A stretch of DNA of 23,224 bases from CADCUY01 sp964242735 (GCA_964242735.1 CAXTAK010000029.1:1-23224); one strand, 5' to 3'; shown: positions 1-7,786, counted from the first letter of the stretch. Translations and numbers: made by a program. Notes: generated by a model from the sequence alone, not told the origin.

Positions 1-572
1 TCGACGAGCACGCCGCGCTCGGCGTCGTGGTGGGGGTGAGCAGTGGTCAGGACGCCGGGCACGTCGTCGGTGAAGGCCAGTGGCGCGCCGGTCGTCAGGG
101 TCACCGCGTCGGAGGGCACCACCTCCGGGGACTCGGTCACCGCGACCAGCTGGTCCCCCCGGCGCACGACGTTGGCGTCGTCGCCGAGGACGGGAGGCGA
201 TCGCAGCTCCCGCAGCCGCTGGAGCGGTGAGCGGTGCGGCACCGTGTCGGACTCGGTGCAGCCGATCCCGCCGCGCTGCACGGCGTGGTCGTGGACCCGG
301 CTGCGCAGGTAGCGGTCGGTGTGGTGAACCCGACCGCCGCGGACGGCGAAGCGGTGCAGCAGCGCCAGGCCGTCGAACCAGTGCCTGACCCGCTGCCCCT
401 GACCGCCCCGACGGGCGGTCCATCGGCCCGGCCCGCTGCGCACCACGCTGCCGGTCAGCCAGGCCGGCACCTCGCCGGTCACCTCCAGCTCGACGTCCAC
501 CTCGGCGTCGAGCGCCTGGGAGCCGAGGTGGAAGTCCCCGTCGCCCGTCATCGCCACCACTGCGCTCGGCAT
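1..572 (-). CDS. Carotenoid oxygenase (RPE65/CCO family), N-terminal part, cut by window edge
   Basis: The minus strand is open from about 572 to the window edge and gives roughly 190 residues of a carotenoid cleavage oxygenase, a non-heme iron enzyme that splits carotenoid double bonds. Family landmarks occur in order: an early 'GEVPAWLTGSVVRSGPGRW' block (normally GeiP..L.G...R.GP), 'HWFDGLALLHRF' (normally fDGdGmvh.F), 'RYLRS', 'DDANVVRRGDQLVAVTE' (normally N.v..gdrllAl.E) and 'TTAHPHHD', which matches the region of the first iron-binding histidine. The remaining iron ligands lie outside the window. The start is uncertain: ATG at 572 or ATG at 551, both in frame and neither with a strong ribosome site. 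It is divergent from the phosphotransferase gene, with about 250 bases between them. No frameshift is seen in this part. The substrate cannot be told from this fragment. Confidence 0.8.
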   Translation of the reverse strand, partial: MPSAVVAMTGDGDFHLGSQALDAEVDVELEVTGEVPAWLTGSVVRSGPGRWTARRGGQGQRVRHWFDGLALLHRFAVRGGRVHHTDRYLRSRVHDHAVQRGGIGCTESDTVPHRSPLQRLRELRSPPVLGDDANVVRRGDQLVAVTESPEVVPSDAVTLTTGAPLAFTDDVPGVLTTAHPHHDAERGVLV

Positions 573-828
573 CGGCGGCGCCGTCGACCCTGCGCGGGTC
601 GGCGGCGCCGCGCACGGTCCGCGGGACGAGACCCGGGCCGCCGCTACCGCGTGGGGGTTGATCGGAGAGCCCGCCGAGCATGCAGAACTGCCTCCGCGGC
701 GCTCTCAGGGCCCCGGTGGGGCACTTCTGCCTGCTGGGCGCGGGCCGGCGGCCTGCATCGGCACCTCGGTACGGTGACCCGGGTCGCACCACTCGGACGG
801 CACGGCGGCGCGAGGGGGTCGGGCGACG

Positions 829-1692
829 GTGCAGGCGTCGGAGGTCCCGCGGGCCGTGGCGGCGGCCATGTCGGCCGCCTCGTCAGTCGGTCTGGCGGTC
901 GACGACGCGATCATCCTCCACGACTCGAACAAGCTCACGCTGCGTCTGCTGCCCTGCGACGTCGTGGCCCGGGTGGCACCGGCAGCGCACCAGGTCGCAC
1001 GATTCGAGCTCGACATCGCGCAACGGCTCGTCGCGGTCGGGAGCCCGGTTGCTGCTCCCGATCCTCGGGTCGAGCCACGGGTCCACGAGCGCGACGGGTT
1101 CGTGGTCACCCTGTGGACCCACCACGACCCTGCGACGCCTCGAGACGTCCCACCCGCCGACTACGCCGATGCCCTCGGGCGGCTGCATGCCGGCATGCGC
1201 GAGCTCGAGGTCCCTGCGCCGCGCTTCGCGGATCGAGTCGAGCGGGCCCATCACCTCGTGGCGAGCCGCGACCGCACCCCGGCGCTCGCCGACGCCGACC
1301 GGGAGCTCCTCGACACCACGCTGCGCGACCTGGGGCGAGTGGTCAGCGAGCGCGGCAGCGGAGAGCAGCTGCTGCACGGCGAGCCGCACCCGGGCAACGT
1401 GCTCACCACGAAGAGCGGGTTGCTGTTCATCGACTTCGAGACGTGCTGCCGTGGGCCTGTCGAGTTCGACCTCGCCCATGCGCCCGAAGACATCAGCGAG
1501 CACTACCCCGGTGCCGATCACGACGTGCTGCGCGCGTGCCGGCTCCTCGTGCTGGCGATGATCACGACGTGGCGCTGGGACCGGGGCGACCAGTTCCCCC
1601 ACGGGCGGCAGCTGGGTACGGAGGGGCTCAGCCAGGTCCGAGCAGCTCTCGATCGCAGCGGCACCGGGCCGTTCGGGCGGGGATGCGGGTGA
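829..1692 (+). CDS. APH-type phosphotransferase (protein-kinase-like fold)
   Basis: This is a 287-residue cytoplasmic protein of the aminoglycoside phosphotransferase / phosphotransferase enzyme family, which moves phosphate from ATP to a small hydroxylated substrate. The catalytic loop is HGEPHPGN (H183 to N190) and the metal-binding motif is DFE (D202). The N-lobe has beta-strand sequence ending 'VVARV', where the ATP-binding lysine usually sits. In the usual HGD motif the aspartate is the catalytic base; here it is glutamate, a variant I believe occurs in actinobacterial relatives but cannot check. The GTG start at 829 has a GAGGGGG ribosome site about 10 bases upstream. The gene is intact, unlike most of its neighbours. 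Its 3' end overlaps the over-extended VapC remnant on the other strand. The substrate is unknown, and antibiotic resistance should not be assumed. Confidence 0.85.
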   Translation: MQASEVPRAVAAAMSAASSVGLAVDDAIILHDSNKLTLRLLPCDVVARVAPAAHQVARFELDIAQRLVAVGSPVAAPDPRVEPRVHERDGFVVTLWTHHDPATPRDVPPADYADALGRLHAGMRELEVPAPRFADRVERAHHLVASRDRTPALADADRELLDTTLRDLGRVVSERGSGEQLLHGEPHPGNVLTTKSGLLFIDFETCCRGPVEFDLAHAPEDISEHYPGADHDVLRACRLLVLAMITTWRWDRGDQFPHGRQLGTEGLSQVRAALDRSGTGPFGRGCG

Positions 1693-1813
1693 CCGGGCAC
1701 CGCCCTCCCGGTGGTCGACCCAGCCGGGCGTCGCCGATCACGATCGGGCGGTCGAGGCTCTCGGCCGGGGCGATGCAGGTGACGGCGGCGGAGGCGTCCA
1801 CGAGCACGCCCAT
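1628..1813 (-). pseudogene. VapC-type PIN toxin remnant with large internal deletion
   Basis: The ATG at 1813 opens a 61-codon frame beginning 'MGVLVDASAAVTCI', the usual first strand of a VapC PIN-domain ribonuclease with its first acidic residue. It then jumps directly to 'DRPIVIGDARLGRPPGGRCPV', which looks like the last segment of VapC proteins (normally ..l.T.DaRLa.apg.rCpv). About 80 to 90 residues holding the other acidic catalytic residues are missing, so an active nuclease is not expected. The natural end is probably after 'RCPVTRI'; the frame only stops at 1628, inside the 3' end of the phosphotransferase gene. It starts 4 bases after the stop of the antitoxin remnant, the normal vapBC spacing. 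The family call rests on both ends matching in the right order. Confidence 0.7.
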
Positions 1814-1817
1814 CGAG

Positions 1818-1948
1818 TCAGTGCCCGGCGCGCTCGGCGCCCACGGCGGCGACGGACGCGGCCTCACGCTCGACCACGCGCTCCAGGCGCGCGACGACGT
1901 CGTCGGGACGTCGCGCACGTACGGGGTCGCCGTGTCGCAGGACGCCAC
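1818..1948 (-). pseudogene. VapB/FitA-type antitoxin remnant, frameshifted and shortened
   Basis: On the minus strand, a frame starting near the GTG at 1948 reads '..ATPYVRDVP' and then loses register around 1904. In the next frame it continues 'DDVVARLERVVEREAAS..' to a TGA at 1818-1820. Joined as VRDVPDDVVARLERV, it looks like the ribbon-helix-helix start of a VapB/FitA antitoxin (normally ..vR.vpddv...L..rA...G.SlsaY). The break fits loss of one C or G in the run GTCCCGACG. The protein is also too short, about 40 residues where 70-85 is usual, and the middle of the domain is absent. It lies directly upstream of the PIN-domain remnant, which supports the pairing. It is not expected to be functional. 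Confidence 0.6.
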
Positions 1949-2129
1949 GGGTCGGCCAGCGCTCCACCCGGGACGCCGGACGGGATCCACAGGCCGGCTG
2001 CGTCGTCCCGGCCCGGGCTCCTGATGACGGTGGCGTGACGGGTCCTGCGGATGAGGCGCCGCCGCCGCTGGGCCGCCTGTGGCACCGCCGCGCGTGGCAG
2101 GACGAGGCGACGTCGAGGGGGGACCACCG

Positions 2130-2648
2130 GTGAGCACGCTGTTCCTCGACGACGGCCCGCAGGTCCGGGGCCGGCTCGCCCGGCGCAGGGAGCTCGACCA
2201 GGACGGGCGCGGCGAGGTGTGGGAGGGCGTGCACCACGTGGCCCCGCACGAGCACGGCCGCAACGGCCGCGGTCGCCGTGGGACTCCCCGTCGCGCTGGA
2301 CCGTGCCGCCCGCTCGGCTGGCCCCACCCCTGGCGGTTCGCTCGACCTCGGGGTACCGGACGGCTTCCGCGTGCCGGACGTGGGGTTCCACCGCGACCCG
2401 ACACCGCACCTGCACCGCTCGACCGCCGCGCTGGTGGTCGAGGTCCTTCCCCCCGCGACGAGGCGTTCGCGACGTTCGGCTTCCACGCCGCCCGCGGCGT
2501 CGACGAGCTGTGGGTCGTCGACCCGCTGCAGCGGACGGTGCGGACCTGGCAGCGCCGCGACGGCGACCACGCCCAGACCGGTCGCAGCACCCTGCTGGGC
2601 CTGACCGCCGACCAGGTCGAGCGAGCGGTGCACTGGTCGCCGGTCTGA
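2130..2648 (+). pseudogene. Uma2-family (DUF820/PF05685) endonuclease-like gene with two compensating frameshifts
   Basis: The start is GTG 2130 behind a GAGGGGGGA ribosome site. The first frame gives 'RRELDQDGRGEVWEGVHHVAP', the typical Uma2 opening. At about 2271 the reading moves to another frame ('VAVGLPVALDRAAR' ... 'FRVPDVGFHRDP' ... 'TAALVVEVLPP'). At about 2451-2456, in a run of six C, it returns to the first frame ('DEAFATFGFHAARGVDELWVVDP' in part, then 'WSPV' and a stop). The parts join into one about 172-residue Uma2 protein with the core acidic residues of its PD-(D/E)xK-like fold (D in VPDVGF, E in VVEV). The two indels look like +1 and -1. The role of Uma2 proteins is poorly known. 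The gene is convergent with the NIDO/PD40 gene, 6 bases apart. It is either decayed or affected by sequencing errors. Confidence 0.75.
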
Positions 2649-2654
2649 GGCCGG

Positions 2655-4106
2655 TCAGCTCCCCACGCGGGCTCCGTCGCGGGGGCGGGGCTGCTCGTCA
2701 GGCGCAGGACGTCGGTGCCGTCGGGCTCCATCGTGTACAGGTCACCCCCGCCGGTGCGCGTGGAGGAGAACACGATCCGCGACCCGTCGGGGGAGTGGTC
2801 GGCGGTGGCGTCGACCGCCGGGTGTGTGGTGAGGCGCTGCAGGTCCTGGCCCTCGGGGGTCACCGACCAGAGGTCGACGTCACCGTCCCTGACGCCGGTG
2901 AAGACGATGCGCGATCCGTCAGGGGAGGAGGTCGGGTCGAAGCCGGCCATCGAGGGCGGCGTCAGCGTCGTCAGTGCGGGGTCGCCCTCGTAGTCGCTGT
3001 CCCGGACGACGACGTCGATGCGGGTGCCCTGCTGGGAGGTGAGCGCGATGAGCTCGTCGTTCGGCGAGTAGGCCGGCGTCGACTCGGAACCGGGCAGGTC
3101 GGTCGAGCTCTGGATGTTCTCGCTCCACGGGAAGCTGATGACGATGTCGGAGCCGCTGTCGGGCACGCCGTCGCCGTCGTCGTCCGGCCCGTCGGGGGGG
3201 GAGAGGTCCGGCACCGTGTCGGGCGCGGGGTCGCTCGTCAGGCGGCGCGTACCGGTGCCCTGGGGGGTGACCGAGCAGATGTCGGTGTTCCCGCCGCGGG
3301 TGGAGCTGGAGCAGACCCGCTCCGGCGGCTCCGCGGGCTCCTCCGTGGGCGTGCGGAAGACGTGCCGACCCACGACGTCGCTGTTCGTGGACGTGCGGGC
3401 GAGCCCGGTGGGGCTGCTGTGGAGGTGCTCCCCGGCGTACCCGGGGCCGCGGAGCTCGAAGGAGGCACCGGGGCGCCCCGAGCCGTCGGAGGAGCCGGCC
3501 CGCCCGTCGCCCCACTGCAGCGACTCGTAGGTGAAGACGATGTCGCTCTCGCCCGGGCCGCAGTCCTCCCGCTGCACGAGGAGCAGCTGGAAGGTGTTGC
3601 GCCCGTCGAGGGCTCCCCCGGTGTTGTAGTCACCGGCGGTGATGTCCTTCCACGTGGCGCAGAACGTGCGGTGGCCCTGGTACGTGGTGGTGCCCCAGCC
3701 GGTGAGATCGCCGAGGGCCTCCCCGTACGAGGGGGGATGATCTTCGCCCCGAGGTCGGCCAGCGGGAAGTCGAGGACGTAGAACGGCGCGCCACCGAAGG
3801 TCGCGGAACGGTTCAGGCCGAGCCCACCTCTTCGTGGGAGTCCCCGTAGAAGGTGAAGCTGAAGGGCAGGACGACGGGCTGGTCGACGCTCTGCGCCGTG
3901 CACGCCTCCACGTCGACCAGCGGCGACTCCGTCGTCGGCGCGGCAGCGGCGGACGGCGCAGGGACGATGAGCACGGCTGCGGCGAGGGCGGCTGCTGCGG
4001 TCCGCGGGTTCGAGCGGACGAGGCCGACGGAGCCCCTGCGCCGGGTCGTGTCGTCCAGCGGGCCACGGCGGGTGCTGCTGAGCGGCTCCCGGGACGTGGG
4101 GATCAT
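2655..4106 (-). pseudogene. Secreted NIDO-domain + PD40 (TolB-like) protein, three frameshifts
   Basis: ATG 4106 has an ideal GGAGGTG ribosome site 6 bases upstream. The N-terminus is a long signal peptide (Arg-rich start, 'TAAAALAAAVLIVPAPSAAAA'-type core). Next comes a nidogen-like (NIDO) domain: 'VLPFSFTFYGD', 'NRSATFGG', 'FCATWKDI', 'NTFQLLLVQ', 'DIVFTYESLQWGDG'. The C-terminal half has WD40-like PD40 repeats ('SPDGSRIVFTG', 'DLWSVTPEGQDLQRLTTHP', 'SPDGSRIVFSSTR', 'DLYTMEPDGTDVLRLTSSP') and a D-rich insert (DGPDDDGDGVPDS) that may bind calcium. The register breaks near 3820, 3733 and 2663, each explained by one base lost in a G/C run; with the last repaired, the stop is at 2655-2657, giving about 484 residues. 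A surface binding or scaffold role is inferred from the domains only. No partner gene is visible. Confidence 0.7.
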
Positions 4107-4617
4107 CGGTCGCACCTCCGGTCTGGGTGACCACCTGCTCACACGATCTCAGCGGAGAGCGACGGATGCGCAGGGGGAGGCGAGTCTGGGAGTCGGCACT
4201 CACGGCACGCACCTCGCGGGGCGGCCCGAGGTCCGCCCCCGTGCTCCGCGGCGACCAGCGGCACGGGCCTGCCCCTGCCCGGGCCCACGACACCCCGACG
4301 CGCCCCGGCCCCGCCGGCGCCGAGAGGAGCAGCTGCCGTGCACGCACGAGGACTCTCCCGCAGCTACCGCAACCATGCCCACAGCTGCCCGGAGGCCAAC
4401 GGGATGCGTCGACCACACGTGGCCGGGCGCCTGCGGCGAGCGGGAGCGCCACCGTGCGCCGAGCGGGGCCCCGCCGACCGGCCGAGCTCTCGCGACACGG
4501 TGCGGGCCCCACGCGCGCTGGCCGTGCCGGAGCTGGCCCGGCAAGGCCGGTGGTTGTGCGTTCGACTGTTGTGGTACCGCGACCCCGGTCCCCGGACGTC
4601 CACGCGGAAGAGGTCCC
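4107..4617. other. Non-coding stretch between NIDO/PD40 and VOC genes
   Basis: About 510 bases separate the divergent NIDO/PD40 and VOC genes. Open frames on both strands give Arg/Pro/Ala-rich translations with no recognisable motif, as expected for chance frames in high-GC DNA. I see no tRNA-like fold, strong hairpin or clear promoter consensus. Ribosome sites for the flanking genes lie at each end: GGAGGTG reading left, and GGAAGAGG near 4607 reading right. Confidence 0.5.
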
Positions 4618-5558
4618 ATGTCCAGCCCCCCAGCACCTCAGCGCACCCCGACCCCAGCCGGCGCCGACGTCCTGCTGCTGCCCGCGGCCACCGCCATGGA
4701 CGCGGTCACGCTGCACGTCGCCGACCTGGAGGGGATGAGCAGCTACTACCGCCGAACCCTGGGGCTGGAGGAGCTGCCGACGGACGCCGCGCGCCCCACC
4801 ACCGCCGCGGTCACCGCCGTCGGGCGCTCGCCGGCCGCGGTGGCGCTCGGCCGCGCCGGCACCCCGCTGGTCGTGCTCGTCCACACCCCCGGCCTGCCCG
4901 CCCCCGGGCCGGGGACGGCCGGGCTGTTCCACACCGCGCTGCTCCTCCCCGACCGCGCCTCCCTGGCGACCGTGCTGGCCTCCGCCGTCCAGCACCCCCG
5001 CTCCCAGTACGCCGGCTGCGCGGACCACCTGGTCTCGCAGGCCTTCTGCTTCACCGACCCCGAGGGCAACGGCAACGAGCTGTACGGGGACCGCCCCCGC
5101 GAGACCTGGACGTGGCGCGGCGGCCAGGTCGCCATCGCCAGCCTGCCGCTGGACCCCACCGCCTTCCGGCGCGAGCACCTCGCCGAGCAGGCCCCACCAG
5201 CGCCGGCGTGGGCCACGTCCACCTCACGGTCGGCGACATCCCCGCGGCACGGGCCTTCCCCGTCGACACCCTCGGCTTCGAGGTCACTGCCGACACGGGC
5301 AGCGCCCTGTTCGCAGCCGCCGGCGGCCACCACCACCACATGGCCGTGGACACCTGGCAGAGCGCCGGCGCCGGGCCGCGGGCGGCCGCTCCCGGCCTGG
5401 GGCAGGTCTCCACCACCGTTCCCCGGCGCGAGCACCTGACGACCCTGGCCGCACGGCTGGACGAGCACCGCGCGGCCTTCCGCGACGACGGTCGCACCGT
5501 GCGCTTCGAGGACCCCTGGGAGGGCCTGCTCGAGGTCAGCGCTGCCGACGCCACCTGA
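4618..5558 (+). pseudogene. VOC-family protein (CatE-like, two glyoxalase-fold domains) with one frameshift
   Basis: ATG 4618 follows GGAAGAGG. The first part contains one vicinal-oxygen-chelate domain: 'VTLHVADLEGMSSYYRRTLG', then 'GLFHTALLLPDR', 'HLVSQAFCFTDPEGNGNELY' and 'DRPRETW'. Near 5193, in GCCCCACC, the register breaks. The next frame continues with 'VGHVHLTVGDI', 'VDTLGFEVTAD', 'HHHHMAVDTW' and 'EDPWEGLLEVSAAD', ending at TGA 5556-5558. One missing C restores a single two-domain protein of about 313 residues resembling CatE-type catechol 2,3-dioxygenases. Possible metal ligands (H of GHVHL, an H in the HHHH run, E of LLEV) are kept in the second domain. If the frameshift is real, only the first domain would be made. 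The substrate is unknown. With so little damage, a sequencing error is a serious alternative. Confidence 0.75.
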
Positions 5559-5574
5559 GACCCCGAGCGGACAG

Positions 5575-5800
5575 GACCCCGGGCACCCAGCTCGGTGTGC
5601 GGGAGCACCACCGGCACCACGGTGACCTCCGCGGTGTCGAGCGGCCCGGCGTCGGCGAGGTCCTGGGCGACCGGGCCCCCTCCGACCACCCTCACGTCGT
5701 GCCCGCCCGCCGCGTCCAGTGCCCTGCGCGCTGCACCGGCCGCGTCGAGTGCCCCGACGCGCACGTCGGCGCCGTACGGCACCGGCAGGTCGTCGAGGTG
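5575..5800 (-). pseudogene. Fragment of a RibD C-terminal (DHFR-like) domain
   Basis: The minus strand between about 5800 and 5575 encodes one continuous segment with 'ALDAAGAARRALDAAGGHDV', 'RVVGGGPVAQDLADAGPLDT' and 'AEVTVVPVVLPH'. This matches the middle and late part of the RibD C-terminal / dihydrofolate-reductase-family fold, where a G-G-G loop binds the NADP cofactor and is followed by '..L.aGLlDel.v...PvllG'. No N-terminal half and no start codon of the family can be found, and the reading after 'TELGARGPVR' no longer looks like the family. It is therefore a leftover piece. It lies between the frameshifted VOC gene and the PRC-barrel gene. Confidence 0.6.
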
Positions 5801-5890
5801 CCCGTCGTGTGGCCGCGCGCGCCCAGCAGTGGGAGCTTGAGGGCACCGGCCCGTGCGACGGGCTCTCAGCGAACCACCGGGAGAATCCAC

Positions 5891-6826
5891 ATGATCAGCG
5901 TCGAGCAGGCCGACACCGTCCAGGGCCGGACGATGGTGGGCACGGACGGGCAGAAGATCGGGAAGGTGGGTCAGGTCTTCCTCGACGAGCAGACCGGTCG
6001 ACCGGAGTGGGCCACGGTGGCCACCGGCCTCTTCGGCACCCGGGAGTCCTTCGTGCCGCTCGCCGAGGCGAGCGTGACCGATGACGGTCTCGCCGTCCCC
6101 TACGCGAAGGACCGGGTCAAGGGAGCGCCGTCCGTCGACACCGACGGGGCGCTGTCGCAGCAGGAGGAGGCGGAGCTGTACTCCTACTACGGCATGGACT
6201 ACTCCGAGAACGCCTCCGACTCCGGCCTGCCCGCCACGGGCACCGCGACCACGGGCACCGCGNNNNNNNNNNNNNNNNNNNNNNNNNNNNNNNNNNNNNN
6301 NNNNNNNNNNNNNNNNNNNNNNNNNNNNNNNNNNNNNNNNNNNNNNNNNNNNNNNNNNNNNNCCACGGGCACCGCGACCACGGGCACCGCGGCGACGAGC
6401 GCAGCCATGAGCGCTGTCACCGACGCCCCCGTCGACGTCGAGCGCTCACAGGAGGAGCTGCGCGTCGGCGTGCAGAAGGTCGAGACGGGGCGCGCCCGGT
6501 TGCGCAAGTTCGTGGTCACCGAGCAGCAGACAGCCACCGTCGGGGTCTCCCACGACGAGCTGACCATCACCCGCGAGCCGATCACCGACGCCAACCGCGA
6601 CCAGGCGCTCGAGGGGGCCCAGATCACCGAGGCCGTCCACGAGGTCGTCCTGACCGAGGAGCACGCGGTGGTCGAGAAGGAGGTCGTGCCCGTCGAGCGG
6701 GTCTCGCTCGGCACCCAGAGCGTGCAGGGGACCGAGACCGTCGCCGCCCCCGTGCGCAAGGAGGAGGTCGAGCTGATCGACCAGCGCGGCGTCCGCACCG
6801 ACGTCGACTCCGACCCCACCTCCTGA
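5891..6826 (+). CDS. PRC-barrel + DUF2382 (YsnF/AvaK) stress-type protein, interrupted by assembly gap
   Basis: ATG 5891 has GGGAGA 7 bases upstream. Residues 1-80 form a PRC-barrel domain ('GRTMVGTDGQKIGKVGQVFL', 'GRPEWATVATGLFG', 'VPYAKDRVK') followed by 'YSYYGMDYSE'. A Thr/Gly/Ala linker built from a 5-residue repeat (TGTAT) contains the 100-N gap. The C-terminal 130 residues are a DUF2382 domain ('SQEELRVGVQKVETGRARLR', 'EEHAVVEKEVVPVERVSLGT', 'KEEVELI'). This PRC + DUF2382 layout is common in actinobacteria and deinococci. It is linked to stress or surface roles, but its biochemistry is not settled. The frame is the same on both sides of the gap, but the true linker length is unknown. 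A strong hairpin terminator follows the stop. No signal peptide is present. Confidence 0.85.
   Translation: MISVEQADTVQGRTMVGTDGQKIGKVGQVFLDEQTGRPEWATVATGLFGTRESFVPLAEASVTDDGLAVPYAKDRVKGAPSVDTDGALSQQEEAELYSYYGMDYSENASDSGLPATGTATTGTAXXXXXXXXXXXXXXXXXXXXXXXXXXXXXXXXXXTGTATTGTAATSAAMSAVTDAPVDVERSQEELRVGVQKVETGRARLRKFVVTEQQTATVGVSHDELTITREPITDANRDQALEGAQITEAVHEVVLTEEHAVVEKEVVPVERVSLGTQSVQGTETVAAPVRKEEVELIDQRGVRTDVDSDPTS
6236..6391 (+). repeat. 15-bp tandem repeat (ACGGGCACCGCGACC) flanking the gap
   Basis: Copies of ACGGGCACCGCGACC, with a shortened last copy lacking GACC-type ends, lie at 6236-6262 and again at 6365-6391 on either side of the N run. Each unit is 15 bases and encodes Thr-Gly-Thr-Ala-Thr, so copy-number change keeps the frame. 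The identical sequence on both sides explains why assembly failed here. Confidence 0.9.
6263..6362. other. Assembly gap (100 N)
   Basis: There are exactly 100 N, the usual placeholder for a gap of unknown size. It sits inside the tandem repeat of the PRC/DUF2382 gene, so the real number of repeats cannot be read. Confidence 0.98.
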
Positions 6827-6833
6827 CCGCCCG

Positions 6834-6870
6834 CCCGCACCCCCGGCCGGACCAGCCCCGGGGGTGCGGG
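6834..6870. terminator. Bidirectional hairpin terminator
   Basis: There is a perfect 13-bp inverted repeat, CCCGCACCCCCGG (6834-6846) with CCGGGGGTGCGGG (6858-6870), and an 11-base loop. It lies 7 bases after the PRC/DUF2382 stop and 9 bases beyond the stop of the convergent LLM oxidoreductase, so it can serve both. There is no clear U-run, as is common in actinobacteria. Confidence 0.8.
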
Positions 6871-6879
6871 CCGCAGCGG

Positions 6880-7749
6880 TCAGAGCTCGCGCACGCGGGG
6901 GAGCACGAGCTCACCGACGCGGGCGACCCACCCGGGCAGGTCCCGGTCCCTCGAGCCGACCCACACCTTCGTGACGCCCAGGGCGGCGTAGGCCTGCACC
7001 GTCGCGAGGAAGGCGTCGGTCTGGGTGAGGGGGTCGGTGCCGGTGATGACCGTCTTCTCGACGGTGGCGGGGTCTCGCCCGGCGTCCTCGCAGTGCCGCG
7101 CCAGGACCTCGAGCTTCCCGGCGACGACCTCCGGGCCGGCGTCGAAGAGGTTGCAGCCCTGGGCGTGGCGGGCGACCAGCCGCAGGGTCTTCTTCTCGCC
7201 CATGCCGCCGATCAGGACCGGTGGCCCGCCGGGTTGCAGCGGCTGGGGCACGCACAGCGTCTCGGCGAGGGAGTGGTGCTCCCCGGTGAAGGGCCCGTCG
7301 TCCTCGCTCCACATCTGCCGGCAGATGAGCAGGGCCTCCTCCAGCCGCTCGAAGCGCTCGCTCACGGGGGGGAACGGGACGCCGAGGCCCGCGTGCTCGC
7401 GCTCGTACCACGCCGCGCCGATGCCCAGCACCGCCCGCCCGCCGGAGAGCACGTCCAGGGTGGCGAGGGTCTTGGCGAGCAGCCCGGGGTGCCGGTAGGT
7501 CACCCCGGTGACCAGCAGCCCGAGCTGCAGGCGCTCGGTGTGCGCCGCGAGGAACCCCAGCGCGGTGTAGCCCTCGAGCATCGGGTCGGTGGCCGGGGCC
7601 ATCGCCTCCATCTGGAACCAGTGGTCCATCAGGGTCAGCGTGGTGAAGCCGGCGTCCTCGGCGGCGCGGGCGGTGGCGGCCAGGCCCGGGGCGATGGCGG
7701 CGGGGGCGCCGAAGGGGGTGAAGTCGGCGACGTGCAGGGCGAGTTCCAC
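6880..7749 (-). CDS. LLM-class (luciferase-like) oxidoreductase, probably F420-dependent
   Basis: This is a complete 289-residue protein of the luciferase-like monooxygenase superfamily (TIM barrel). It opens with a short strand and 'AEDAGFTTLTLMDHWFQ', the family's '..ae..Gfd.lwl.DHf'. Then come 'LGLLVTGVTYRHPGLLAKTL' and 'DVLSGGRAVLGIGAAWYERE', which form the conserved cofactor and phosphate-binding region, and 'PPVLIGGMGEKKTLRLVARH'. It looks like the actinobacterial group called F420-dependent LLM oxidoreductases, which move hydride from reduced F420 to an unknown substrate; FMN use cannot be ruled out. Start GTG 7749 has GGAGGA 9 bases upstream. It is intact and ends at the shared terminator. 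Upstream and on the same strand is the decayed MmyB-type regulator, so past co-regulation is possible but unproven. Confidence 0.88.
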   Translation of the reverse strand: MELALHVADFTPFGAPAAIAPGLAATARAAEDAGFTTLTLMDHWFQMEAMAPATDPMLEGYTALGFLAAHTERLQLGLLVTGVTYRHPGLLAKTLATLDVLSGGRAVLGIGAAWYEREHAGLGVPFPPVSERFERLEEALLICRQMWSEDDGPFTGEHHSLAETLCVPQPLQPGGPPVLIGGMGEKKTLRLVARHAQGCNLFDAGPEVVAGKLEVLARHCEDAGRDPATVEKTVITGTDPLTQTDAFLATVQAYAALGVTKVWVGSRDRDLPGWVARVGELVLPRVREL

Positions 7750-7786
7750 GGTGTCCGGTCCTCCGAGGTCGGTGGTGGCGGGAGGG

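Noticed and set aside
234..2024. Very long plus-strand open frame
   Set aside because: Arg/Ala/Pro-rich translation with no motif; it is antisense to the carotenoid oxygenase and overlaps the phosphotransferase in another frame. Long chance frames are normal at this GC content.
5330..5341. HHHH run suggesting an artificial His-tag
   Set aside because: It lies at the expected metal-ligand position of the second VOC domain and is natural.
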